A stretch of DNA of 64,000 nt, taken from assembly GCA_030655075.1 (NCBI GenBank), contig JAURWE010000058.1, forward strand, positions 62,001-126,000, given 5' to 3'. Source of the stretch: Pararhizobium sp. Lineage in GTDB: Bacteria; Pseudomonadota; Alphaproteobacteria; Rhizobiales; Rhizobiaceae. A program made the translations under genes and the position numbers. Below the pieces are notes generated by a model. The model saw nothing but the letters and a program-made list of their open reading frames with translations. It had not been told where the DNA came from and made no database searches. Of this stretch, positions 52,615 through 61,188 are shown one piece after another. Positions within the stretch are counted from its first letter, which is position 1, and each line of letters opens with the position of its first letter.

Positions 52615-54435
52615 TCAACCTTCAAGTTCTTCCCGCAGCATTTCGAGTTCCAGCCACTCCTCTTCCATCCTATTCAGCGAAGCCCGCAGTTTTTCAAGTT
52701 CTGCGGCAAGCTTGGAAAAACCACCCGGATCCTTGGCGAAGAATTTGGGATCGCCCATCGTCGCCTCGCGCTTGGCGATGTCGGCCTCAATCTTGGCCAT
52801 ATCCTTCGGCAGGTTTTCGAGCGCGAATTTCTGCTTGAACGACAGCTTGACCTTGTTTTTTGTTTCGTTGGACGCGCCTGATTCACTGGTACGGGATTTC
52901 TCCGCCTTGTCGGCGCGCCTCTTTTCGTCCAGCGCGCCCTTGCGCTGCACCATCATGTCCGAATAGCCGCCGGCATATTCGATCCAGCGCCCGTCCGGCG
53001 CATCGGGAATGGCCGGTGCGATGGTTGAGGTCACCGTGCGATCGAGGAAGTCGCGGTCATGGCTGACGAGGATGACCGTACCGGAAAATCCGGCGACGAT
53101 TTCCTGCAGCAGGTCTAGCGTCTCGATGTCGAGATCGTTGGTCGGCTCGTCGAGGATCAGAAGATTGGTCGGCCGCGACAGAATGCGGGCGAGCATCAGC
53201 CGGGCGCGTTCGCCACCCGACAGGTTCTTGATCGGCGTGCGCGCCTGCTCCGGCTGAAACAGGAATTCCTTCATGTAACCCGTGACGTGCCGCTGCTCGC
53301 CATTGACGATCAGGTTCTCGCCGCGCCCGTCGGTCAGATAATGTGCGAGCGTGTCGTCAAGATTGAGATCTTCGCGGCGCTGGTCGAGCGTGGCGATTTC
53401 CAGATTGGTGCCGAGCTTGACGGTGCCCTCGTCCGGCGTGATCTGCCCGGTCAGCATCTTCAGGAGTGTCGTCTTGCCGGCACCATTCGGACCGACGAAC
53501 CCGATGCAGTCGCCCCGGTGAACACGGATCGAGAACGGCGCAACAATGGTGCGGTCGCCATAGCTCTTGGTAATCTTGTCGGCCTCGATGACCAGCTTGC
53601 CGGATTCCCGCGCGTCGGACGCCGTCGCCTGAACGGAACCCTGCGGCCCGTTGTGGCCGCGATGTTTGGCGCGCAGGTCCTGCAGCGCACCGAGACGCCG
53701 CATATTGCGCTTGCGCCGGGCGGTGACGCCGTAGCGCAGCCAGTGTTCCTCGCGCTCGATTTCCTTGCCAAGCTTGTGCTGTTCCAGCTCTTCTTCTTCC
53801 AGAACCTTGTCCCGCCAGGCCTCGAAATGCGCAAAGCCGCGATCAAGCCGCTTCGACTGGCCGCGATCGAGCCAGACGGTGGCGGTGGAAACCCGCTCCA
53901 GAAAGCGCCTGTCGTGCGAAATCAGGACCAGAGCGCTGCGGGTTTTCAGGAGTTCGCCTTCCAGCCATTCGATCGTCGGCAGATCGAGATGGTTGGTTGG
54001 CTCGTCGAGCAGCAGGATGTCGGGCTCAGGCGCCATAACACGGGCAAGCGCCGCACGCCGCGCCTCGCCACCGGAAAGCTGCGCCGGATCTTCGTGCCCG
54101 GAGAGTCCCAGGTGTTCGAGCAGATAGGCCACCCGGTACGGATCGTCGCTCGGGCCTAGACCGGCCTCCGCATAGGCCTGCACCGTTGTGTAGCGGTCGA
54201 AATCCGGGGCCTGATGCAGGTAGCGGATGGTCGACGACGGATGCCGGAAAATCTCGCCGGAATGCGGCTCGGCGAGGCCGGCCGCCATTTTCATCAGGGT
54301 CGATTTGCCCGAGCCATTACGGCCGACCAGGCAGATCTTGTCGCCAGGCTCCACCTGCAGGTTCGCACCGGCCAACAGCGGCGTGCCGCCGAAGGAAAGA
54401 AAGATATCGTCGAGTTTCAGAATAGGCGGCGCCAA
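52615..54435 (-). CDS. ABC-F family ATPase, Uup-like
   Basis: 606 aa with two ABC domains and no membrane segment. The first has GRNGSGKST, LSGGEARR and LLLDEPTNHLD; the second GPNGAGKTT, LSGGERARL and LLILDEPTNDLD. A linker lies between, and the C-terminus (EKSRTSESGASNETKNKVKLSFKQK then a coiled coil LAAELEKLRASLNRMEEEWLELEMLREE) is the DNA/RNA-binding tail of Uup. ABC-F proteins act on ribosomes or DNA, not transport. The start is TTG 54435 after GGGAG. Confidence 0.93.
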   Translation of the reverse strand: MAPPILKLDDIFLSFGGTPLLAGANLQVEPGDKICLVGRNGSGKSTLMKMAAGLAEPHSGEIFRHPSSTIRYLHQAPDFDRYTTVQAYAEAGLGPSDDPYRVAYLLEHLGLSGHEDPAQLSGGEARRAALARVMAPEPDILLLDEPTNHLDLPTIEWLEGELLKTRSALVLISHDRRFLERVSTATVWLDRGQSKRLDRGFAHFEAWRDKVLEEEELEQHKLGKEIEREEHWLRYGVTARRKRNMRRLGALQDLRAKHRGHNGPQGSVQATASDARESGKLVIEADKITKSYGDRTIVAPFSIRVHRGDCIGFVGPNGAGKTTLLKMLTGQITPDEGTVKLGTNLEIATLDQRREDLNLDDTLAHYLTDGRGENLIVNGEQRHVTGYMKEFLFQPEQARTPIKNLSGGERARLMLARILSRPTNLLILDEPTNDLDIETLDLLQEIVAGFSGTVILVSHDRDFLDRTVTSTIAPAIPDAPDGRWIEYAGGYSDMMVQRKGALDEKRRADKAEKSRTSESGASNETKNKVKLSFKQKFALENLPKDMAKIEADIAKREATMGDPKFFAKDPGGFSKLAAELEKLRASLNRMEEEWLELEMLREELEG

Positions 54436-54438
54436 GGA

Positions 54439-55089
54439 TCAGGCTCCCGAAAGGTCTTGAGGACGGGCAAGGATGAGCGCCCGGCCGGAGGAAAGGGTAA
54501 GGCGGACAGTGCCTTCCGCAACATTGGAAATGGTGCGCGAGGAACCGAACGGCAAATGGAAGTCCGACAACGGATAGCGGGCGCCAAAAATCGAGAGGCC
54601 TGTCAACGTGTCGAGGCCGAGGATCGAAAACAGGCTGCCCTTGGGCAGGTCGATCTCTTTCGTACCAGGCAAAAGCGGATAGGCCTCCTCCTCGCCTGAC
54701 GTCAGCAGCACATCGAACCCGTCTTCAGCGAGTTTGGCGGCATAGAGCAGGTGCATGAAGGCATGGTCGCTGCGGTCACCGCCGAGAGCACCGGCTAGAA
54801 TGAGCTTTTGCGCCCCGCGCTCGAGCGCACCGGCAACCGCAATCTCGCCATCCGTATCGTTCTTGGCAGGCGGATAGGGCTCGCGCACGACCTCAGGCCA
54901 TTCGTCGATCAGCGACTGCGGTGTGGAATCGAAATCCCCGACCCAGAGTTCCGGCGTCAGACCGAGCGCTTTGGCATGCCGCATACCGCCATCGGCGGCG
55001 ATCACGCGTGCTCCCGCCAGATGGCCCGTCAGGCGGTCCGTCGGCGTCAGCGCGCCGCCCATCAATATCACAAAAGCCCGTTCGTTCAT
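54439..55089 (-). CDS. Thiamine pyrophosphokinase
   Basis: 216 aa. VIAADGGMRHAKALGLTPELWVGDFDSTPQSL and PPAKNDTDGEIAVAGALERGAQKLILAGALGGDRSDHAFMHL contain the metal-binding Asp residues and the TPK signature; the C-terminal beta-sandwich SLFSILGLDTLTGLSIFGARYPL follows. It transfers pyrophosphate from ATP to thiamine, making the active cofactor. The thiamine importer thiBPQ lies 2.5 kb away. It sits three bases before the ABC-F gene, in the same run. Confidence 0.93.
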   Translation of the reverse strand: MNERAFVILMGGALTPTDRLTGHLAGARVIAADGGMRHAKALGLTPELWVGDFDSTPQSLIDEWPEVVREPYPPAKNDTDGEIAVAGALERGAQKLILAGALGGDRSDHAFMHLLYAAKLAEDGFDVLLTSGEEEAYPLLPGTKEIDLPKGSLFSILGLDTLTGLSIFGARYPLSDFHLPFGSSRTISNVAEGTVRLTLSSGRALILARPQDLSGA

Positions 55090-55170
55090 GGCGCAAGGCC
55101 ATAGCGCGAACTGGGGCGGAAGGGAAAGAGCTTCCCGCCGATTTGCTGCTTTTGAGCGCTTCTGCGTAGC

Positions 55171-55710
55171 TCAGGCTCCGGTCCCGGGCGGATTTTCCTT
55201 CTCCCGGGCCTGATAGACCTCTTCGAACGACGTGACAAACCTGTCGAAGAGAACGGAGAAGCTCGCCACATCGTCTTCCGGCCAACCGGCAAGAATGCTC
55301 TCGATTAACCCGCGCTTCACCGCCTTGACCTCCTGCATGATCGTATTGCCGAGCTTGGTCATGACGACGATGATCCGCCGGGCGTCGGTCTGGGACGCTT
55401 CCCGCTGCAACGCCCCGCGCGCCACCATGTCGGCGACGATGCGGCTCGCCCGCGATGCGTCGATCCGCATGAACTCGGCGATCGCCCCGACGGTCACCTC
55501 GCCCTCGGGTTGCGCCCGCCAGACCGCATCCAGCACATCGAGATGGGTGATCTCCAGGCCCGGCGCGGCATTGCGGATTGCCAGGCGGGAAATCACCCGC
55601 CGGCCGATCAGCAGCCGCCAGCGCCCCATGGACTGGCTGATCAGGGCGCGATGCGCCTCCGGGCCGTTATCCGTTGTCTGATCTTTATCTGTCGAAATCG
55701 CATGTTCCAT
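55171..55710 (-). CDS. MarR family transcriptional regulator
   Basis: 179 aa. Winged helix: LDVLDAVWRAQPEGEVTVGAIAEFMRIDASRASRIVADMVARGALQREASQTDARR, then coiled dimerisation helices at the end. It is divergent from an EmrB/QacA-type exporter, the usual partner of a MarR repressor. ATG 55710 is six bases after its own -10 box, so the mRNA should be leaderless and no ribosome site is present. The ligand is unknown. Confidence 0.88.
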   Translation of the reverse strand: MEHAISTDKDQTTDNGPEAHRALISQSMGRWRLLIGRRVISRLAIRNAAPGLEITHLDVLDAVWRAQPEGEVTVGAIAEFMRIDASRASRIVADMVARGALQREASQTDARRIIVVMTKLGNTIMQEVKAVKRGLIESILAGWPEDDVASFSVLFDRFVTSFEEVYQAREKENPPGTGA

Positions 55711-55716
55711 GGCCGG

Positions 55717-55744
55717 ACTATAACAAAGCCGGCGTTCCTGACAA
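55717..55744 (-). promoter_or_regulatory. Promoter of the marR gene, predicted leaderless
   Basis: On the minus strand TTGTCA and TATAGT with 16-base spacing; only CCGGCC separates the -10 box from the ATG. Confidence 0.6.
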
Positions 55745-55770
55745 AGAGAAATATGCGCTTCGCACAAACA

Positions 55771-55804
55771 TGCTGTTGACAATTACATGCTAACAGCACA
55801 TAAA
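55771..55804 (+). promoter_or_regulatory. Promoter and operator of the MFS gene
   Basis: TTGACA (55776-55781), 17 bases, CATAAA (55799-55804). Inverted arms TGCTGTT and AACAGCA (55771-55777 and 55792-55798) overlap the -35 box and spacer, fitting MarR repression. Confidence 0.65.
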
Positions 55805-55827
55805 TTCGCGAAACAACAGGAATCTTC

Positions 55828-57333
55828 ATGATGGACATGCAAGTCACCCCGGCGCCGCTGGTTTCCAGCCCGGCGCTCCGGCTCACGCTCTTCGGCTTTC
55901 TGATGACGGCGCTGTTCATGGCAACGCTCGACAACCAGATCGTTTCCACGGCCCTGCCGACCATCGTTGGCGAATTCGGAGAGATGGAGCGCTTCGGCTG
56001 GATCGGATCGGCCTATCTTCTGGCCACCTGTGCGGTGATGCCGCTCTACGGCAAGCTCGGCGACCTGTTCGGCCGCAAATATGTGATGATCACGGCGGTG
56101 ACGATCTTCACGCTCGGGTCGATCGCCTGCGGCTTGGCCATTTCCATGAACACGCTGATCGCCGCCCGCGTGCTGCAGGGCCTCGGCGGCGGCGGCATCA
56201 TGGTGTCGATCTTCTCCATCAATGCCGACCTGTTCGAACCGCGCGAGCGGGCCCGGTACCAGAGCTATTCCAGCCTGGTGCTAATGGCGTCCGGCGCGGT
56301 CGGTCCCATTCTCGGCGGCACCATGAGCGACCTGTTCGGCTGGCGCTCGATCTTCCTGATCAACATTCCCATCGGCGTCATCGTGCTGATCGGCCTGTTC
56401 ATGTTCCTGCCCTACCGCCGGCCAATTCGCCAGCCGAAGATTGACTATGCCGGCGCGCTTCTGCTGGCAGGCGCGGTGACCACGGTCGTGCTTCTTGGCG
56501 ATGGTGCCGAACTGTTCGGCTCGCTGTTTTCGCTCGGAAGCCTCGCCGTCCTCTCGACCGGCGTCCTCCTTGCTGCCGCGTGGGTCTTCGTCGAGCGCAA
56601 GGCACCCGAACCGATCGTGCCGCTGACCCTGTTTCGCAACCCGACCTTCAGCCTGATGCTGGTGATTTCGCTGGCAAGCGGCGCCATCGGCATTGGCATG
56701 GTCAACTATTTCGCCCTGTTCCTGCAGACGACGACGGGCCTGACGCCGTCCATCGCCGGCCTTCTCTTCGTCATGCTGACGGGCGGCATCGTCTGCGGTT
56801 CGCTGACCGCAGGACGGCTGATTTCGCGGACAGGCCGCTACAAGCCTTTCTCCATCACCAGCGCTGGCCTGATGGCGCTCGCCTTGCTGATCTTCACGCA
56901 GATCCAGCCGGGCACGCCGATCTACATCATCTGCGCCGTCATGGCGCTCCATGGCATCGGTATCGGCTTTGGCCAGCAGGTTCCCGTTGTCGGCGTGCAG
57001 AACATCGTCTCGCGCGCCGATGTCGGCGCCGCAACCGGGGCCGTGACGCTGTCCCGCATGGCCGGCGCCTCCATCGCCATCTCGATTTATGGCGCAACGA
57101 TCGCCGCCGGGCTCGCCCATGGCAAGGTCGTGATACCGGGCGTGCCCGATATCGAGACGCTGACGCCGCTGGTGCTCTCGACGCTGCCGGAAGCGACCCG
57201 CCACCTGGTGGCCGAGGATTACACAGTTGCGTTCCAGCCGCTGTTCCTCACGGCGATGGGCTTTGCCCTGATGGCGCTCATCGCAGCCATCAGCCTGAAA
57301 TCTGTCCGTCTGCCGCAGAAGCCTGCCGGCTGA
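55828..57333 (+). CDS. MFS drug exporter, DHA2 (EmrB/QacA) type
   Basis: 501 aa with 14 hydrophobic segments. The DHA2 motifs are clear: LDNQIVSTALPTIVGEFG in helix 1, GKLGDLFGRKYVM (motif A) and, in helix 5, GAVGPILGGTMSDLFGWRSIFLINIPIG (motif C). It is a proton-driven exporter in the inner membrane; the substrate is unknown. The divergent marR gene and overlapping operator suggest induction by the exported compound. No membrane-fusion (EmrA-like) gene accompanies it. Confidence 0.93.
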   Translation: MMDMQVTPAPLVSSPALRLTLFGFLMTALFMATLDNQIVSTALPTIVGEFGEMERFGWIGSAYLLATCAVMPLYGKLGDLFGRKYVMITAVTIFTLGSIACGLAISMNTLIAARVLQGLGGGGIMVSIFSINADLFEPRERARYQSYSSLVLMASGAVGPILGGTMSDLFGWRSIFLINIPIGVIVLIGLFMFLPYRRPIRQPKIDYAGALLLAGAVTTVVLLGDGAELFGSLFSLGSLAVLSTGVLLAAAWVFVERKAPEPIVPLTLFRNPTFSLMLVISLASGAIGIGMVNYFALFLQTTTGLTPSIAGLLFVMLTGGIVCGSLTAGRLISRTGRYKPFSITSAGLMALALLIFTQIQPGTPIYIICAVMALHGIGIGFGQQVPVVGVQNIVSRADVGAATGAVTLSRMAGASIAISIYGATIAAGLAHGKVVIPGVPDIETLTPLVLSTLPEATRHLVAEDYTVAFQPLFLTAMGFALMALIAAISLKSVRLPQKPAG

Positions 57334-57368
57334 AGCGGCTGGAAAACCTCAGGCATTTCACCATCGAA

Positions 57369-57396
57369 GGCGCCGGACCTGTTCCGGCGCCCTCTT
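57369..57396 (+). terminator. Terminator-like hairpin after the MFS gene
   Basis: GGCGCCGGA and TTCCGGCGCC pair around CCTG; only CTCTT follows, so termination may be weak or Rho-assisted. It lies before the TPP riboswitch. Confidence 0.6.
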
Positions 57397-57433
57397 GCCA
57401 AGCATTTCCTCCACGTCTAAATCTCTTCCTGCT

Positions 57434-57534
57434 CTAACGGGGTGCCGCACGTTCTTCGGAACGTATCGGCTGAGAGGCTTGCAAAGGCCAACCCGCGGAA
57501 CCTGATCCGGTTTGTACCGGCGGAGGGATTAGAC
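57434..57534 (+). ncRNA. TPP (THI-element) riboswitch of thiBPQ
   Basis: The aptamer signature is complete: ACGGGGTGCC, GGCTGAGAGG, AACCCGCGGAACCTGATC and GGCGGAGGGATTAGA. P3 (CGTTC-TTCG-GAACG) is a stable variable arm. It binds thiamine pyrophosphate and should shut off the thiamine importer that begins at 57587, about 50 bases later. No T-run terminator follows, which favours translational control of the AAGGAGG at 57575. Confidence 0.95.
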
Positions 57535-57586
57535 GGCACAATCAGCGCCCTATTCCCGTTTTTGAAAAACATGAAGGAGGCGCTTG

Positions 57587-58603
57587 ATGCCCGCACGATA
57601 TCTATTCTCCTTTGCAGCCAGCCTGGCGCTGCTCGCAGTCAGCGTCCTTCCCGCCGCAGCGGCCGACAAGAAACTGACGATCTACACCTATGAGAGCTTC
57701 GTCACCGAATGGGGTCCCGGCGCCAAGGTTGCCGAGGCCTTTGAGAAAACCTGCGGCTGCGACATTGAATGGGTTGGCGTTGCCGACGGCGTCGAGCTTC
57801 TGACGCGCCTGAAGCTGGAAGGTGAAGGCACCAAGGCCGATCTGGTTCTCGGCCTCGATACCAACCTCATCACCGAAGCCAAGGCCACCGGCCTGTTCGT
57901 GCCCCACGGCATCGACGTGTCGGGCGTCAAGATCCCGGGGGGTTTCTCGGATGATGTGTTTGTGCCTTACGACTATGGCCACTTCGCCATCGTCTACGAC
58001 ACCAAGACATTGATGGAACCGCCAAGGAGCCTCAAGGATCTGGTCGATGGCGACCCATCGCAGAAGCTCGTCATCGAAGACCCGCGCACATCGACGCCAG
58101 GCCTCGGCCTGCTGCTCTGGGTCAAGTCCGTCTATGGTAACGAAGCGCCGACTGCCTGGGCCAAGCTGAAAAACCGCATTCTGACGGTCACGCCGGGCTG
58201 GTCGGAAGCCTATGGCTTGTTCACCAAGGGCGAAGCGCCGATGGTCCTGTCCTATACGACATCGCCCGCCTATCACATGATCGCCGAAAGCACCGACCGC
58301 TATCAGGCCGCAAAGTTCTCGGAGGGCCATTATATCCAGATCGAAGTGGCAGGCGTGACCAAGGCCGCCAAGGACCCGCAGCTGGCAAAGGACTTCCTGA
58401 CCTTCATGGTCGGCCCCCAGTTCCAGTCGATCATTCCGGAAACCAACTGGATGCTGCCTGTCGCCGCCACGACGCAGCCGCTGCCCGAAGCCTTCGGAAA
58501 GCTCGTCTCTCCGGACAAGACATTCCTGATGCCGGCTGAAGAGGTTGCCAGGAACCGCAAGGCCTGGATCGATGAATGGCTCGCGGCCATGAGCAAGAAC
58601 TGA
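57587..58603 (+). CDS. thiB: Thiamine ABC transporter, binding protein
   Basis: 338 aa. Signal peptide to about residue 26 (SVLPAAAADK), then LTIYTYESFVTEWGPGAKVAEAFEKTCGCDIEWV and LGLDTNLITEAKATGLF, FVPYDYGHFAIVYD and TPGLGLLLWVKSVYG, matching ThiB (TbpA). It captures thiamine and its phosphates in the periplasm. ATG 57587 follows AAGGAGG at six bases. The three genes thiBPQ run in one operon under the TPP riboswitch. Confidence 0.95.
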   Translation: MPARYLFSFAASLALLAVSVLPAAAADKKLTIYTYESFVTEWGPGAKVAEAFEKTCGCDIEWVGVADGVELLTRLKLEGEGTKADLVLGLDTNLITEAKATGLFVPHGIDVSGVKIPGGFSDDVFVPYDYGHFAIVYDTKTLMEPPRSLKDLVDGDPSQKLVIEDPRTSTPGLGLLLWVKSVYGNEAPTAWAKLKNRILTVTPGWSEAYGLFTKGEAPMVLSYTTSPAYHMIAESTDRYQAAKFSEGHYIQIEVAGVTKAAKDPQLAKDFLTFMVGPQFQSIIPETNWMLPVAATTQPLPEAFGKLVSPDKTFLMPAEEVARNRKAWIDEWLAAMSKN

Positions 58604-58610
58604 CACCGGC

Positions 58611-60248
58611 ATGCAATACGCCAGCGCAGAGCGTCGTACAGCCATGTCTGCCGGGGCACTCTGCTTCGGCGGCATCGTGTTGTTTGTCGCTTTGGCGGCA
58701 ATCGCCCTGCTGACGGCAGGTGGCGCCCCGGCATCTGCAGGCAGCAGCCTGTTTGACGCATATATCTGGCGCGTCGCTCGCTTCACCCTCCTGCAGGCGG
58801 CGCTCTCGACCCTGCTCTCGGTGCTGCTGGCCATCCCCGTTGCCCGGGCTTTGGTCCGCCAACCGCGTTTTCCCGGCAGGGTCTGGATCGTCAGGCTGAT
58901 GGCCCTGCCGCTCGGGCTGCCGGCGCTGGTCGGCGCCCTCGGCATTATCACCATCTGGGGCAGGCAAGGACTGGTCAACGACGGCCTCGCCTGGCTCGGC
59001 TTGAACCAGCCCGTATCGATCTATGGCCTCTCCGGCATTCTGATCGCCCACGTCTTCTTCAACCTGCCCTTGGCAGTGCGCTATCTCGTTGCCGGGCTCG
59101 AGCGCATTCCGGGCGAATACTGGCGGCTCGGAGCCAATCTCGGCATGCGGTCGCCCGATCTTTTCCGCTTTGTCGAATGGCCGGTGATCCGCCGCCTGCT
59201 GCCCGGCATCGCCAGCCTCATCTTCATGCTCTGCGCCACCAGTTTCACGCTGGTGCTGACGCTCGGCGGCGGACCGGCCGCAACGACCATCGAAGTCGCC
59301 ATCTATCAGGCGATGCGTTTCGACTTCGACCCGCCCCGGGCGATCGCCCTTTCGTTTCTGCAGATCGGGATCACCGGTATTTTGCTGCTGGTCGCCCGTC
59401 TGTTGCCGCAGGCGCTGGATGATGGAAGCCCTGGCGGCATCAGGATTGAGAGATTCGATGGCAGAGCAATCCATCGAAGGATACTGGATGGCATCCTGAT
59501 ACTCCTGGCCGCCATCTTCGTCAGCCTGCCGCTGCTGGCCGTCCTTGTCTCCGGACTGGCCGCCGACTTCAGAAAACTTCTGGCAGACAGCGCCCTGCAT
59601 CAGGCCCTTCTGACCAGCGCCGCAATCGCACTCGGCTCTGCGGCTCTCTGCGTCACGGCGACCGCCTGTCTGGTTCGTGGCGAGCATGCTGCAGCCGCAT
59701 CGCAGGTGCGCAGCCCGTTAGCGCGCTCGCTTGGTGGCGGTATTCATGCGAGCACATCGCTTGTCCTGCTTGTACCACCCGTTGTTCTTGGCTCGGGCTG
59801 GTTTCTCCTCTTGCGGCCGCTTGGCGATACCGGCAGGTTTGCACCTTTCATCATCGTCGCGATCAACGTTCTGATGACACTGCCCTTCGTGTATCGCGTG
59901 CTGCAACCTGCCTATGCCGATCATGTTCAAAAGACCGGACGTCTGGCCGTCAGTCTTGGCCTCACAGGGTTTCAGCGTCTGCGCATCAACGAGCTGCCCG
60001 CCCTCCGACGGCCACTGCTGATGGCATTTTCCTTTGCCGCAGCTCTTTCTCTCGGCGACCTCGGTGCCGTTGCCCTGTTCGGCTCACAGGACATCGTCAC
60101 CCTGCCATGGCTGCTCTATAGCCGCATGGGCAGCTATCGCACGGCCGACGCCGCCGGCATCGCCTTGCTGCTGGGCGCAATCTGCCTTCTTCTGACAATC
60201 CTCGGTACGTGGCAGAAACGGGAGACAGATGAATATGGCCATGACTGA
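58611..60248 (+). CDS. thiP: Thiamine ABC transporter permease
   Basis: 545 aa with two fused permease halves, about 12 helices, each with an EAA-like loop (GEYWRLGANLGMRSPDLFRFVEWPVIRRLLPG and ADHVQKTGRLAVSLGLTGFQRLRINELPALRRPLL). The duplicated-half layout is characteristic of ThiP. It forms the transport channel for thiamine. It starts seven bases after thiB and overlaps thiQ by 20 bases. Confidence 0.95.
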   Translation: MQYASAERRTAMSAGALCFGGIVLFVALAAIALLTAGGAPASAGSSLFDAYIWRVARFTLLQAALSTLLSVLLAIPVARALVRQPRFPGRVWIVRLMALPLGLPALVGALGIITIWGRQGLVNDGLAWLGLNQPVSIYGLSGILIAHVFFNLPLAVRYLVAGLERIPGEYWRLGANLGMRSPDLFRFVEWPVIRRLLPGIASLIFMLCATSFTLVLTLGGGPAATTIEVAIYQAMRFDFDPPRAIALSFLQIGITGILLLVARLLPQALDDGSPGGIRIERFDGRAIHRRILDGILILLAAIFVSLPLLAVLVSGLAADFRKLLADSALHQALLTSAAIALGSAALCVTATACLVRGEHAAAASQVRSPLARSLGGGIHASTSLVLLVPPVVLGSGWFLLLRPLGDTGRFAPFIIVAINVLMTLPFVYRVLQPAYADHVQKTGRLAVSLGLTGFQRLRINELPALRRPLLMAFSFAAALSLGDLGAVALFGSQDIVTLPWLLYSRMGSYRTADAAGIALLLGAICLLLTILGTWQKRETDEYGHD

Positions 60249-60960
60249 CCCCGCGTCCGCGCACATCATCCTGAAGGACGCCACCGTCCGCTTCGGGAAA
60301 ACCGAACTCGTCTTCGACTGCACCATCGAACGTGGCAGCATTGTTGCGGTGGCGGGGCCTTCGGGCGCCGGAAAATCAACCCTCTTCAATGTCATTGCCG
60401 GTTTCGAAACGCCTGTCTCGGGCAGCGTCACCATCGCAGGCGGCGATGTGTCCGGCCTCAATCCGTCTGAACGGCCGGTTTCGATCGTGTTCCAGGATCA
60501 CAACCTCTTCACCCACCTCGATATCGCCACCAATATCGGACTGGGAATCAGCCCGTCACTCACCCTTTCATCCTCAGAGCGCGATCGTATTGCCGATGCC
60601 CTCGAACGGGTGCGGCTTCCCGGCTTCGAAAAACGCCTGCCGGCAACCCTTTCCGGCGGTGAACGCCAGCGCGTTGCCCTTGCCCGGGCGCTCGTGCGCG
60701 GAAAATCCGTTCTTCTGCTTGACGAACCCTTCGCCGCACTCGATCCCGGTCTGCGCGGCGAGATGCGCGACCTGATCACCGAATTACAGAGATCCGAAGG
60801 CACCACGATCCTGATGATCACCCACAATCCGGGCGATGTCGAAGCACTGGCCGGCAGCGTGCTCTTCCTGGAATCAGGCCGGATCATCCTGCACGACCCG
60901 GTCGCGCAATTCTTGAGAAGAGATGACATTCCGGCCGTGAATATCTTTCTTGGTCGGTAA
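60229..60960 (+). CDS. thiQ: Thiamine ABC transporter ATP-binding protein
   Basis: 243 aa ATPase: GPSGAGKST, FQDHNLFTHLDIATNIGLGI, LSGGERQR, LLLDEPFAALDPGLR and ITHN. The Q-loop region matches ThiQ. It powers thiamine import with ThiP. ATG 60229 (MNMAM) lies inside thiP; an internal ATG at 60241 is possible. Confidence 0.94.
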   Translation: MNMAMTDPASAHIILKDATVRFGKTELVFDCTIERGSIVAVAGPSGAGKSTLFNVIAGFETPVSGSVTIAGGDVSGLNPSERPVSIVFQDHNLFTHLDIATNIGLGISPSLTLSSSERDRIADALERVRLPGFEKRLPATLSGGERQRVALARALVRGKSVLLLDEPFAALDPGLRGEMRDLITELQRSEGTTILMITHNPGDVEALAGSVLFLESGRIILHDPVAQFLRRDDIPAVNIFLGR

Positions 60961-61062
60961 AAGCATATTCCGGCAGGCTGGGGCTGCCACAATTTGACCG
61001 CCGCCCTATGTAAAAGCCGGTGGCCATGGGCGCGCCGGTTCCCCGGACGCTCGGCAGCGACG

Positions 61063-61091
61063 TTGCGGTGAAACCACGCCACAACTATTTA
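61063..61091 (+). promoter_or_regulatory. Candidate promoter of the M48 lipoprotein gene
   Basis: TTGCGG and TATTTA at 17-base spacing, about 100 bases before the ATG at 61189. Confidence 0.4.
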
Positions 61092-61188
61092 TGAGCAAGC
61101 AGGTAGGCAGTTGCGTCCTGAATCAGCTAGACAATTGGCGAAGAATACAGGCGCAGTGCAGACGACAGATGCCGGAGAGAAGGTAAAG

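Noticed and set aside
58431..59687. 418-codon minus-strand ORF opposite thiP and the end of thiB
   Set aside because: Antisense shadow; Gln/Asp/Gly-rich, no ribosome site, opposite clear thiBP genes.
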